From: Corinectria fuckeliana
Taxonomy: Eukaryota > Ascomycota > Sordariomycetes > Hypocreales > Nectriaceae
Length of the DNA stretch: 64,000 nt
Reading direction: 5' to 3'
NCBI GenBank assembly: GCA_019137255.1
Contig: WPDH01000027.1
Span: 186,001-250,000, forward strand
The notes beneath the pieces were generated by a model. That model had not been told where the DNA came from. It saw nothing but the letters and a program-made list of their open reading frames with translations, and searched no databases. Positions within the stretch are counted from its first letter, which is position 1. Each line of letters starts with the position of its first letter. The translations under genes and the position numbers were made by a program. This document shows, piece after piece, positions 44,078 through 55,800 of the stretch.

Positions 44078-47000
44078 ATGGCCGTCGCATCGTCTGAAAA
44101 GGGCTCCGGCACCGGGCCCTCGCCGCCCTCCAGCCGTGGCGACTCGACCGAAGTGGATGCATCCCGTCACGCGAAGGAATCGACTCCCGATCCCGAGAAG
44201 CTTGACCTCAAGAAGGCTGATTCCAAGGTTGCGGCCCCGCCCAAGCAAACCTCCGACGACTTGTTCGACCACCTGCCTCCCCACCAAGCCGAGATCCTGC
44301 GCCGCCAGGTCGTCAGTCCCCAAGTCAAGCAGGGCGTCGCCGTCCTGTACCGCTATGCATCCCGCAACGACATCATCATCATCATCGTCTCCGGCATCTG
44401 CTCCATTGGCGCCGGCGCCGCCCTTCCTCTCATGACAGTCATCTTTGGTAACCTGCAGAGCATCTTCCAGGACTACTTTACCGGCCTCAAGACGTATGAC
44501 CAATTCACCGACCAGCTGGTCCACTTTGTCCTGTACTTTATTTACCTGGGCGTCGGTGAGTTTATCGTCACCTACATCTCCACTGTCGGCTTCATCTACA
44601 CTGGCGAGCACATCAGCGCCAAGATTCGCGAGCACTACCTCGAAAGCTGCATGCGCCAGAACATTGGATTCTTCGACAAGCTCGGCGCCGGCGAGGTCAC
44701 CACTCGCATCACCTCCGACACCAACCTCATCCAGGATGGCATATCCGAGAAGGTCTCCCTCACACTTTCTGCAGTCGCCACCTTCGTGTCGGCCTTTGTC
44801 ATTGGTTTCATCCGGTACTGGAAGCTGACGCTGATCCTCTTCTCGACCGTCGTTGCCCTCCTCCTCAACATGGGCGGCGGCTCTACCTTCATCATGAAGT
44901 ACAACAAGCAAAACCTCGAGGCGTACGCCGTCGGCGGTAGCTTGGCCGACGAGGTTATTAGTTCGATTCGCAATGCCATCGCCTTTGGCACCCAGGACCG
45001 TCTGGCCAAGCAGTATGATAGCCATCTCGTCAAAGCTGAATATTTTGGCTTCCGCGTCAAGGGCGCACTGTCCGTCATGATTGCCGGCATGATGCTGGTG
45101 CTGTACCTCAATTACGGCCTGGCTTTCTGGCAGGGCAGCAAGTTTTTAGTTGATGGCGAGACGTCCCTGGGTAAAATTCTGACCATTCTCATGTCTGTTA
45201 TGATTGGTGCTTTCAATCTGGGCAACGTCGCCCCGAACATGCAAGCCTTCACCAACGCCGTTGCCGCAGCCGCCAAGATCTTTAATACGATTGATCGCGT
45301 GTCTCCCCTGAACCCCACCAATGATGTGGGCGAGAAGCTCGATCATCTCGAGGGTAGCATTCGATTGGCCAACATTAAGCATATCTACCCTTCCCGGCCT
45401 GACGTGGTGGTCATGAACGATGTCAGCCTCGAGATCCCTGCAGGCAAAACCACCGCTTTGGTAGGAGCGTCTGGGTCTGGCAAGAGCACTATTGTTGGCT
45501 TGGTTGAGCGATTCTACGATCCGATCGAGGGCTCTGTCTATCTCGACGGCCACGACATTAGCAAGCTTAACTTGCGGTGGCTGCGCCAGCAGATGGCTCT
45601 GGTGAGCCAGGAACCCACCCTCTTCGGTACCACCATCTTCCACAATATCCGCCACGGACTCATCGGGACCATTCACGAGCACGATAGCGAGGAGAAGCAC
45701 CGAGAACTTGTTGTCGAAGCAGCCAAGAAGGCTAATGCTCACGATTTTGTGACTGCTCTTCCGGAAGGCTACGAAACGAACGTCGGCGAGCGAGGATTTC
45801 TTCTGTCTGGTGGCCAGAAGCAGCGTATTGCAATTGCGAGAGCCGTTGTTTCTGACCCTAAGAGTAAGCCGCTCTTTCTTCTAACCGCTGGCATCATCAA
45901 CTCACCCCACTGTAGTTCTTCTCCTGGACGAGGCCACCTCGGCACTCGATACCAAGTCCGAAGGCGTCGTGCAGGCTGCCCTTGAAGTTGCTGCCGAGGG
46001 CCGTACCACTATTACCATTGCCCACCGTTTGTCTACCATCAGAGACGCCCACAACATCGTCGTCATGGCCGAGGGTCGTATTATCGAACAAGGAACACAC
46101 AACGACCTTCTTGAGAAGAAGGGCGCATACTTCAACTTGGTGTCTGCGCAGAACATTGCTGCCGCCGAGGAGATGACGGCCGAGGAGCAAGCCGAAATCG
46201 ATGCTGAGGAAGAGACGCTTATTCGGAAGATGTCGACCAACCAGGCTGGTTTTGTTGCTGATCCCGATGACAACATCGCCGCCAAGCTCGACCGCACCAC
46301 GACCTCCAAGTCTGCATCCAGTGTCGCTCTTCAAATTCGCAAGACTGAAGACGAGGAAAAGTACGGCCTCATGACGTTGGTGAAGCTGATTGCTTCTTTC
46401 AACGGTCCGGAGTTGAAGTTCATGCTGATCGGTTTGTTCTTCTCCGCTATCTGTGGAGGCGGAAATCCCACACAAGCTGGTAAGTTGCATTTCCTCAACA
46501 TGCGCCCCCCCTCACACTCGGAATTGACCTTTGCGTGCAGTTTTCTTTGCCAAGCAGATCATCACGTTGTCTGTGCCAGTCACCCCTGAGAATCGTCACC
46601 ATATAAAGAAGGACTCGGACTTTTGGAGTGCCATGTATCTAATGCTGGCCTTCGTTCAGTTCTTTGCCTTTATGATCCAAGGTGTCCTTTTCGCCAAGTG
46701 CTCTGAACGACTTATTCACCGCGTCCGGGACCGCGCCTTCCGAACTATGCTCCGACAGGACGTGGCGTTCTTCGATCGAGACGAGAATACCGCTGGTGCG
46801 CTGACCTCATTTCTCTCGACCGAGACTACTCACGTTGCTGGCCTCAGTGGTGTGACTCTGGGCACGCTGTTGATGGTCCTCACGACGCTCATATCCGCAT
46901 GTGTCATGGCACTGGCTATCGGTTGGAAGCTGTCGCTTGTGTGCATTTCCACCATCCCGGTCCTCCTGGGATGCGGGTTCTTCCGCTTCTGGATGCTAGC

Positions 47001-48204
47001 ACACTTCCAGCGGCGATCAAAGGCTGCGTACGATTCCTCGGCGACGTTTGCGTCAGAAGCTATCTCGGCCATTCGAACCGTCGCTTCCCTGACTCGCGAG
47101 AACGATGTCCTAGACCAGTACAAGAAGTCCCTTGCCGAGCAGCAGCGCCGCAGTCTGATTTCCGTCATCAAGTCGTCGGCCCTGTACGCGGCGTCGCAGT
47201 CGCTTCTATTCGCGTGCTTTGCTCTCGGCTTTTGGTATGGTGGTACCCTGATTGCCAAGCACGAGTACACCATGTTTCAGTTTTTCCTTTGCTTCATGGC
47301 CGTTATCTTTGGTGCGCAATCTGCAGGTACTATCTTCTCCTTTGCCCCTGACATGGGCAAGGCATACCAGGCTGCAGGCGAGTTGAAGAGGCTGTTCGAC
47401 CGAGAGCCCGTAGTGGATACGTGGTCAGAGAGTGGCCACCGCCTGCCAGAAGTTGATGGTACTCTCGAGTTCCGAGACGTTCACTTCCGCTACCCAACCC
47501 GACCGGAGCAACCCGTGCTCCGTGGTCTCAACCTCACGGTCCGACCCGGACAATATGTGGCCCTGGTAGGAGCATCCGGATGCGGGAAGAGCACAACGAT
47601 TGCTCTGCTGGAGCGCTTCTATGATCCCCTTTCTGGCGGAGTCTACATTGACGGCCATGAGATCAGCGGGCTCAACATCAACGACTACCGATCGCATATC
47701 GCGCTTGTAAGCCAGGAGCCAACTTTGTATCAGGGAAGCATCAAGGAGAACATTCTTCTTGGGACGCCAGTTGAGAACGTCCCAGACGAGGCCATCGAGT
47801 TTGCTTGTCGCGAGGCCAACATTTACGACTTCATCGTATCCCTGCCCGAGGGCTTCAACACCGTCGTCGGCAGCAAGGGTGCGCTATTATCGGGTGGACA
47901 GAAGCAGCGCATTGCTATTGCCCGTGCGCTGATCCGAGACCCCAAGATCCTGCTCCTCGACGAAGCGACGTCGGCACTGGACTCAGAGTCGGAACACGTG
48001 GTGCAGGCGGCACTGGACAAGGCTGCCAAGGGCCGGACTACGATTGCTGTGGCCCATCGTCTTAGCACCATCCAGAAGGCGGACGTGATTTACGTGTTCG
48101 ACCAAGGTCGCATCGTGGAGCAAGGAACCCATTCTGAGCTCATGAAGAAGAACGGGCGGTACGCGGAGCTGGTCAACCTGCAGACTCTCGAGAAGCATCG
48201 ATAA
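44078..48204 (+). CDS. Full-length ABC-B multidrug transporter (P-glycoprotein / Pmd1 type)
   Basis: Exons 44078-45863, 45916-46479 and 46541-48204 give 1337 residues; both introns are short, GT-AG and in frame. Layout is TMD1-NBD1-TMD2-NBD2, the full-transporter form. NBD1 has Walker A GASGSGKST at about 463-471, Q-loop VSQEPTLF, signature LSGGQKQ from 576, Walker B ILLLDEATSALD (restored exactly across intron 1) and H-loop AHRLST. NBD2 has Walker A GASGCGKST at about 1127-1135, VSQEPTLY, LSGGQKQ, ILLLDEATSALD and AHRLST. All catalytic motifs are intact in both halves, so two active ATP sites are expected. A 90-residue charged, disordered N-terminus precedes TMD1. Relatives (yeast Pmd1, Aspergillus Mdr/Atr proteins) export hydrophobic drugs or metabolites at the plasma membrane; the substrate here is unknown. 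Confidence 0.97.
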
Positions 48205-49955
48205 AAGGGCAACGCCAGCGGGAAGTTGATGTTGGGCGGCAATAAATAAATAGCTTGCGATTTCTTTTCCACGTTTCTCCAGATGGCACAAAGGCCTGGG
48301 ACATACATGTGTTTGCATTGGGTGGCGTTTAGAGCGATACTATTATAGATGAGGCGAGGCCGCCAATCTCTACACTCATGTAATAATTTCCTATGTACAT
48401 TACCTTGCTACCCATCGACGCCGCTCAAAAATCGGACGCAATTGCAACTTCACTTTCCAACTTGATAAATCTGCGGGGATGCTGTGAAATTAGGGGTGAA
48501 GCGACGTGTTGAGGAGTAAGACTTTTGGCGTTTAGGGCCACGAGGGATGGGTGCCGGGGTCATGGACAGCCACATGGCAAGGTACATCATACTACTTCGT
48601 ACTGATTACAGAGGCCAGGCTTTTTTAATTCTTGTTTATAAACCTCGCTTGACTCTCGACCAAGGAGACTTAGTTGAGTTGAGAAATCTAGATGATGCAC
48701 TCGGGAAACGCGGAAGCTGATGACAGCTGTGAGCTGGCGAACGGATAGGCTACTACTAGTAGGGCGAGACCATGCGAGTAGTACTTACTTACTGCTTACT
48801 ATCTACTAGGTATGTGAGTAGAATAAGTAAGACAGAGGAAGGCGCTACAACACAGACGGAAATTGGACGCATCGCGTGGCGCGGTGAAAGAGAAAGAAGC
48901 GGCGCGGTTTGGTGGGGGATGCACGCCACCGGAGAGACATCCATTATCACTACGTAGTACTATACGCAGGGGTGGAGATGGGGAAAGAGAGGAGCCTTTT
49001 CAACTACGCGGCAGCACCTAGACTACCTGAAGCCGGAGACGACGGGAACGGTGAGACTGGCGGAGGAAGTGAGTGGGTTGATTGTAGGCTAGCGTTGGTA
49101 GTGAGCCAAGTTGAGTTGAGTAGAGTAGACTTATGATTCTGGCATGTGAAGGCGACAGACACATCCGTGAATCTATAGAGTGTTAGTTGACAGACCGGTA
49201 AACGGTTAAATTGTACAAAGTATAAAGGGGAAACACAGAAACAAACGGAGAAACAGACAGAGAAACAAAGACCCGGCCGCAGGTGGTGAATTGACCATGG
49301 CATGGTGGCCGTCTTTCCTCCGAGCAAGCGAGATTTGACGCCCTCCCAATGAGGTGGTTCGGGTCCGGGACCAGCAGGCCTCTTCGCTCTAATTATAACT
49401 CGTCCTTACTAGTACTTAAATAGTCCTAACTTGTCCGTCTAAACGCGTATACGTACTAGTACTGCAATATAGATACGTAAGTAGGGAGGGAGTCATGCAG
49501 TGCGACTCTAGCTGGGCGAACGGTTGCTTATGAACGGTGCTATCTGCGAGGTAAGGTACATACCTACCTAGGTACCTTGGTTATTTACTGTACGAATGTG
49601 AGACTACTAGCATGCAGTCAGTCCATCCGGTCTCGACGTCTTTCCGCGCGGGCCGAAATGAGAGAGAGAAACACACACACAAATATAGAGCTACTACTCC
49701 GTATATAGAGAAGTGATTTCCAACCCCGTCCGCCTTTTTGTCGTGCAGGGAGGGTTTCATTCCCCCGATGAAGTGCGTACATGCGCAATTGGCCTCATGC
49801 CGAGAATGAATAAGCCCTACCAGCGAGACTTACCTGGCAACTTGGGTCTCCTTGAGTCTAGACGCGAATGGATCTCCGCAGCTTCTAGCGTTGGTGATGT
49901 CGATCGCAGCGGGCAAGTGGATTTCGTTGAAGTTGGTCGAGCATGGCTATGTACT

Positions 49956-49979
49956 GCAGGCAGGCAGGCAGGCAGGCAG
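49956..49979 (+). repeat. (GCAG)6 microsatellite
   Basis: Six exact GCAG units in intergenic DNA. Confidence 0.95.
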
Positions 49980-50786
49980 CGATGGCGTCTTTTGCTGGCC
50001 GGGCAGATCAATAGTTTCTTTAGCAAGTGCGATTTTGTGCGATGAACAACGGAGCCATCCCCGTCCAATCCGAATGCGAACTTGTAGTCTCAACGATTCG
50101 GTTGGTTCCCAGTTGTGCGCGTGGGTTGGTACATAGGGTCAAACAAACCCTCTGGGTCGCACTTGCGTCAGCAGCGGCGCCACAACGGGATTGCACGCCC
50201 GCCCGGTGCTGGCTGCATCGAGCTTCATCGAGCTTTCCTTCTCGAGTAGGACGGAAGACCCCTGACGGCCCAGTCAATAAACCGCCGCGCTACTGCAACC
50301 CATCAGAAAACTCCAAAGGGGGAAGCACCGCTGGACGGACAGGACGGACCACTCACGCCACTTCCTACCTGCCCTACCTGCCCTACCTACCTTAGTTCAG
50401 GTACCAGTGGTTGGCGCTGCAAATTACCCCACCCACCTACCTCGCCGCCAACCTCCACCGTTACTGCCACTACCGGCAGTGTGTCACCCACCAACTTCAT
50501 CACCAAACAACCACCTCGACCTCCTTCATCGTTTACCCTCACCAGCTTCATTTTCCGTCAGGTGCGGACCGAGTACTACCACAGGCACCGATGGGTTAGT
50601 GCTCGTGCGTGTAATGGAGGAGAGGCAACCGTGCCTACCTTGGGTAACTATCCAATACCGGCCGGGGTGGTATCTAATTACTACTTAGTAGGGCAATCCT
50701 ATCATCCCGGAGAACCCCCTTTGCCTACTTACCTAGTCCTCAGCAGGGCCTGCGCTGTTACATAGTCCCGATCTACGGGCTTGTCC

Positions 50787-50807
50787 TTTTTTTTTTTTTT
50801 TTTTTTT
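50787..50807 (+). repeat. Poly-T run (21 nt)
   Basis: Twenty-one consecutive T, then CC and five more T; a probable nucleosome-depleting tract in the upstream region of the GPI-protein gene. Confidence 0.95.
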
Positions 50808-51024
50808 CCTTTTTCACTTGGGTTCTCTCACCCACATACGAAACCCAGATCCCTGTCCACACCCATGCCACTTTCCCTGTCCCTGTCCCTGCTGGTATAT
50901 CCATGCTGGTATATCCCCCGGCCTCACCCGCGCTGCGAGCGTCTGCGAGAGAGACTGCCCGGCAAGACTGGGCCCAGTTGGCGGGTTCCGTAGATGTTAC
51001 TTTGGTTATTTCCTCCACTCGCCC

Positions 51025-51048
51025 GCCTGCCCGCCTGCCCGCCTGCCC
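51025..51048 (+). repeat. Three copies of GCCTGCCC
   Basis: Exact 8-bp tandem repeat in the upstream CT-rich region of the GPI-protein gene. Confidence 0.95.
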
Positions 51049-51611
51049 GTCGCCCATCTTTGCTCCTTTCTCCCTCGCGCAACCGTGTAGTTGCCAGAGC
51101 CGCCGACGATCACTACCTTCAGGGCCCGCCCGTTTAGGTTCTCGACTTCACCTCGACGACGATCCGACCTTTGAGACATCAGCTTCACTCCTTGGCTGTG
51201 TCTCTAGATCAACCCGCTCTCTTACTGTTGGGTTGAGGCCTCGACCACTCTCGCTCGGCTTGTGATCAGTCTCGCCATTTCTCTTCTTCTGATCCGTCGC
51301 CCAACCGCGTCTCCTTCTCTCATTGGGAAGCGCGCGATGCTATCACGACCTTGCCTTTCTACATAAAACACGGTCATCCATCGGCTTGCCTGTCTGTGCT
51401 ACACCATTATCCGCCGAGCCAACCACGCCCCCCATCGAATCGGCCGGGTCCATCGTGGTGAAACACGCAACAATCTCGCATTGATTCCCAGCCAGCCAGC
51501 CATCCAGCACCGCTCATAGCAATTCCTGGGCCCTTCGCTAGCAGCCGTCTGCTCTCATCTTCACTTTGGTTTAATCAGTTGGGCGACTTTTTCGCCTCGT
51601 CACTCGTTATC

Positions 51612-52804
51612 ATGGCCGCCTCGGCTCCCTCATCCCGCGTTACTACACCAAGCTTCTCCGGCCTCCGGGCTGCCTTTTGCTTACTGCTTGTCGTGGCTTG
51701 TCTCGCCTCTGGAACACTGGCCCGGGGTGAGACACGTCATCCCCACATTCGTCGTGTACCAGCTCTCTCCAACCCGGAGGCTTCGAGCACCTGCGCCAAG
51801 TACCAAGCCGCCGCCAACTCCGTCCCAGATGCAGTTTGGAAGCGTGCAGATTCAAAGAATAGCGAAGATGAAGAATCCGAAGACATCTCGACCTCGACCA
51901 AGGCGGGATCCAAGTCCAAGCACACCGCGACCGCGACCGTCACCACCCTCACCATCTCCATATCCGAAGCCACCTCCACCGCCGATGCCACCGCTTCACC
52001 ACTTCCCGAGGCCTTTGACGGGGACCTCGACGCCGAGTTGAGTAGCGAGTCTAGCAGCAACTGTCCCGCTTTCCTCGATGGCATTCTCGCCGACCCTTCG
52101 TACGAGGCCTGCTATCCCCTTTCCATGATGCTCCAGGTAAGCAAGCCTAAGCCCTCCAACAACGCACCTGAAAACTCCCGCGCGCTACGCTCCGCATTCT
52201 AACGCAACCTCAGACATCGCAGGAATTCTTCAACGCCCAGAAGCAACTGCTCAGCATCGTCCGAGTCTTGGATGCAACCTGCGCCGCCAACGTGACGTAC
52301 TGCACCGAATTCTTCAATGCCGCAGCCGCGAACTTGACTGCAGAGGCGAACTGTAAGAAGGAATACAAGAGCGGCGACAGCGTCGTCAAACAATTTCTCT
52401 TCGGTCTCCAGGCGTACGAGATGATGTACCAGGCCACATGTCTCCAGGACCCCGACGATGACATGTATTGCTACGCAAATGCTGTCACAAACCTCACTAC
52501 GGCCTCGAACGCCTATTTTTACTACCTTCCGTACAACCTCACGCTTCCTGGTAGCACCGTTCCCGCCTGCAGCTGGTGCGTCCAAGAGACCATGTCCATA
52601 TTCCACTCAGCCTCGGCCGATCGATCCCAACTCATATCCAACACGTACGAGGCCGCAGCTCGACAAGTCAACACGATATGCGGTATGGACTTTGTCAACG
52701 GTACCCTCCCCGCAGAGGAGGTATCTGCCAGCGCCATGTTCAGGCCATCTTGGACGGCGTTGATCACACTCGGGGGAGCCGCTCTGATAAGCACTCTATT
52801 ATGA
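51612..52804 (+). CDS. Secreted cysteine-containing protein, probably GPI-anchored
   Basis: Exons 51612-52136 and 52214-52804 give 371 residues; the 77-nt intron begins GTAAGC, ends CTCAG and is phase 0. The start MAASAPSSRVTTPS leads into a hydrophobic signal (AAFCLLLVVACLASGTLA). A Ser/Thr-rich region (likely O-glycosylated) is followed by a conserved-looking cysteine domain (NCPAFLDGILADPSYEACYP; LDATCAANVTYC; CSWCVQETMSIF). Several N-glycosylation sequons occur (NVT, NLT, NGT). The protein ends in a hydrophobic tail (SWTALITLGGAALISTLL), the usual GPI signal. It resembles a fungal family of uncharacterised GPI proteins (DUF7729-like, from memory). A cell-surface location is inferred; no enzymatic motif is visible. 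Confidence 0.85.
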
Positions 52805-55800
52805 ACGGAATACTCACGTCATGTCCTTGGTCCTGAACTCGTCATTTTCGACGCTTCAACAAGGACTCTAATCTTATTACTTTTAATCGCAACGCCTGCA
52901 GAACTAACTTCCTTCATTTTGGATTTGTTCCGCCTTTTTCTTTTGTCGACATGTTCGACCTCGATATATATTTACGACTCTGATACCCTCACCCTGTTTT
53001 CTCAACATACAATCTTCTTTTTTGTTATCGTCATCGCGGCGCTCGTGTTATATAATCACGATGGAAGCTGCGTCACACTACGCCCTTTTAATCTTGAACC
53101 GGTGGAGGGAAACTGTTCCTTGTTATTATTCATTCCGGAATGAGCCGGATTCGATGACCAAAAGCGAGCACAGCTAGGAGTTTGCATTTTTGGATTTTTA
53201 AAGACTTGCGTTTTCAGCGCATGAACATCCTAACGACGAGGATTGGAGAAGAACACGGCGCAAGCTGTTGGATGAGATCCAGGACGGAAAAGAAACAGCC
53301 TACGTGCCTGGCGGCCCTCGTGTGGTGCAAATCACATACGGCTCCTGTATGAAGTCAAGGCGTGAACGAATCTGCAAAGGTGTAGATTGGGTAAATGGCA
53401 TACACCCACAAACTCCAAAACAGAATAAACATGTTGAAAATAATTTCATGATGTTCCCCGTTGGTGTGATCTGCTGTAAATAGCGCGTTTGTTGGGTTAC
53501 ATCTGTCGATGACTGAGACGCAGAAGGACCTAATTATTGATCAACTATTCGATTCTCCGCCTGCCAACCCCATTCACCGGCCTGCTTCCTCATCCTTTTG
53601 CCCGTATAACTAACTGAGGAGTTCCTAGTCTCGTTGCCAACTTCGGTTGCTTCGAAGGTCAGGGCAAGTCGAGTCGTTCCCTTGCTAGCGAAAAGGCAGG
53701 TGTTGGAACCTGGTCCGCGACGCTCCGTCACGGCATCCTCTGAGCTGCTGGATAGGTTCCGCCGGTTCATCGTGGCCAGACAAGGCGCCGAGGCGCAAAG
53801 ATCAGTTCAGGAGGCTAGAAGCCTGCTACTGTATCATTCCGCGGGTGCCATGTGACTAGTCAACAGCAGGGATCCAAACCGTTGCTTGATGCCCGGGTGA
53901 ACTCTAAAAGGCCTCACCTTACCCCTACTCAGGTAAGTAGTCTAGTCTTCATGCCGGGATTTCCATATGAGGCCTGTTGATGCTACGTAGCTTACTATCT
54001 AGATTAACTAGATCAAGTCAGCTATCTAGGTACATACGGGTACCTGGGTAGGAAATAAACGCACGTGCCGGTACGTATGTCGTTTGCAACGGCACAGCAG
54101 TTGACAGAAATTTGCGCAGTAGTATCAAGAGGCGTGTCCGAGAGATGGGAAGAAACTTGAGGTTCAGAGCCCTCTATGCACCTGGCCTTGCGGATTGGCT
54201 ATATTTGGCATGTCGGATTGATGATGGCGACGTCAGGGGGACGCTTGTCATTCCGGCCCGAGCCTTCTCGGCGTCGGGCACGCTAGCTGGGGTCGACCCA
54301 AGGAAACCCGATGACAGAATGGGAAGATGCATGCTCTCGGCTAAGAGATGAACGTGATGTAAACACTGCAAGGTGTCTCGCGTCCGGAGTGCTTCTGACC
54401 TGAATGTGTGCGAGTCTGTTCGCCCAGGTTGAACTGCCTGGGGCATGTCCAGTTCAATTATCCCATTCATTCATATTCTCGTCCATGATCCTTGGCCAGG
54501 GTTCATGATCCCAACCAACATGCTCGTACGTACTTGGTCCACGCAACGCTGCCCAAAGAACGAAGATCGTCGGTGCTTGGCTAGGGACGCGACTTACTGC
54601 AACACGCCCAGAGCGGGGGAATGGGGGAGAACTCTTCAATGCGGGCTGAGGGCCATGGTTATCGTATGACGAAGAATGGCGCCAATCCAACATGTTCAGC
54701 CCGTCACGTCTTGGACAATCCATTGCTGCAGATCGAGTAAATCATACGCCCAACACCAATCATATGATGGAAACCGGCCGAGGAGGTTGTGCGGGATATC
54801 TGCAAGAGGAAATAATCTCGCTGTCAAGTATTGACCAACACAGAGTATGGATGACGCCGTCTGACTGCGTTGGATGTGTGATGCATCACTGACTCCGATA
54901 GGAAGACCCTAGTTGCCGGCATAAGTAGAGCTATTGAGGCAACCCGGTGCTCCCTCCTGTTGCTGTGGGTGAATTTGGCCGCACCATCAGCCGCCAGCAC
55001 TTGCAGCAAGCTTAGGCTTAGGTTCAGAGTGGTCTGGCGTAGTCAATTCACGACACTGGGCACCCAGTAAGTGCATAACTAAGTAGGTATACATTAGTTG
55101 GCGAAACAAGACGCACCTGGCAGTCAACTGTAGGTCAGGGCCATGCTGTCACTGCATGTTGGTGCCGGATGATCATCATCCACGGTCCGGGTCCCTGGCG
55201 CCCGCCCCTCATGATCGCTCACTAGGGACGGAGCAACTCACGCGGCGCGGCATCTCATCGACCCTACCACGTATAATCCATCAGGGGTCACAATAGCGAC
55301 CAGCTCACCCACACCCGCTACTCCGTATATGTAGGATCGAGTCATCGGTACGGTGGAGGCCGAGGCGGGAAGAGGGGATGGAGGGAACAAAAGGCAGGCC
55401 GAGCGCGGCGCCAGCTGAATGAAATGCCTGATGATCTGATCCTGTTTGCTCGTGGATGGGGATTCATCAGTGCGTATGTACCCTCTTTTATGTTGCGAGG
55501 CCCAAGGCGTGGGACTTTGTCCATTCAGCGCTTTGCAAAAGATAGCGGTGTGTAGCTTGCAGAGTTCCTTGTACTAGACCGACTATTGGTCTTGCTGTGC
55601 GTAGGAGACCGGTCAAGGCAGAGCATCACGCGGGGATGTGTCAGCCAGCCGAGGGTCTGAATCCCATGGAGCTCGCCTGACGCCATCCGGTATCGGTTTC
55701 GTTCATGGCAGTTGATGAGCTGTAAAAGGTCTCCAGTTGAGGTCGACTCGACCGCATAGGCGGCGTGGTGCTAGGCGGGTCTGCAGAGGATATACCTATG

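Larger units (their letters stand above)
48205..51611. other. Intergenic region between ABC transporter and GPI protein
   Basis: 3.4 kb with no protein-like frame. After the ABC stop, AATAAATAAATAG at about 48241 is a plausible polyadenylation signal. The middle carries palindromes (TACCTACCTAGGTACC at 49561-49577, TACTCCGTATATAG near 49694) and several microsatellites listed separately. From about 51060 the plus strand is CT-rich and is probably the promoter and leader of the next gene. Confidence 0.5.

Noticed and set aside
43584..44435. 283-codon frame overlapping the ABC transporter start
   Set aside because: It is in a different frame over the real ABC coding start, has low-complexity Pro/Ser composition and no domain.
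44060..45025. 321-codon minus-strand frame inside the ABC gene
   Set aside because: Antisense shadow of strongly codon-biased coding sequence; composition is the Gly/Asp/Val-rich pattern typical of such shadows.
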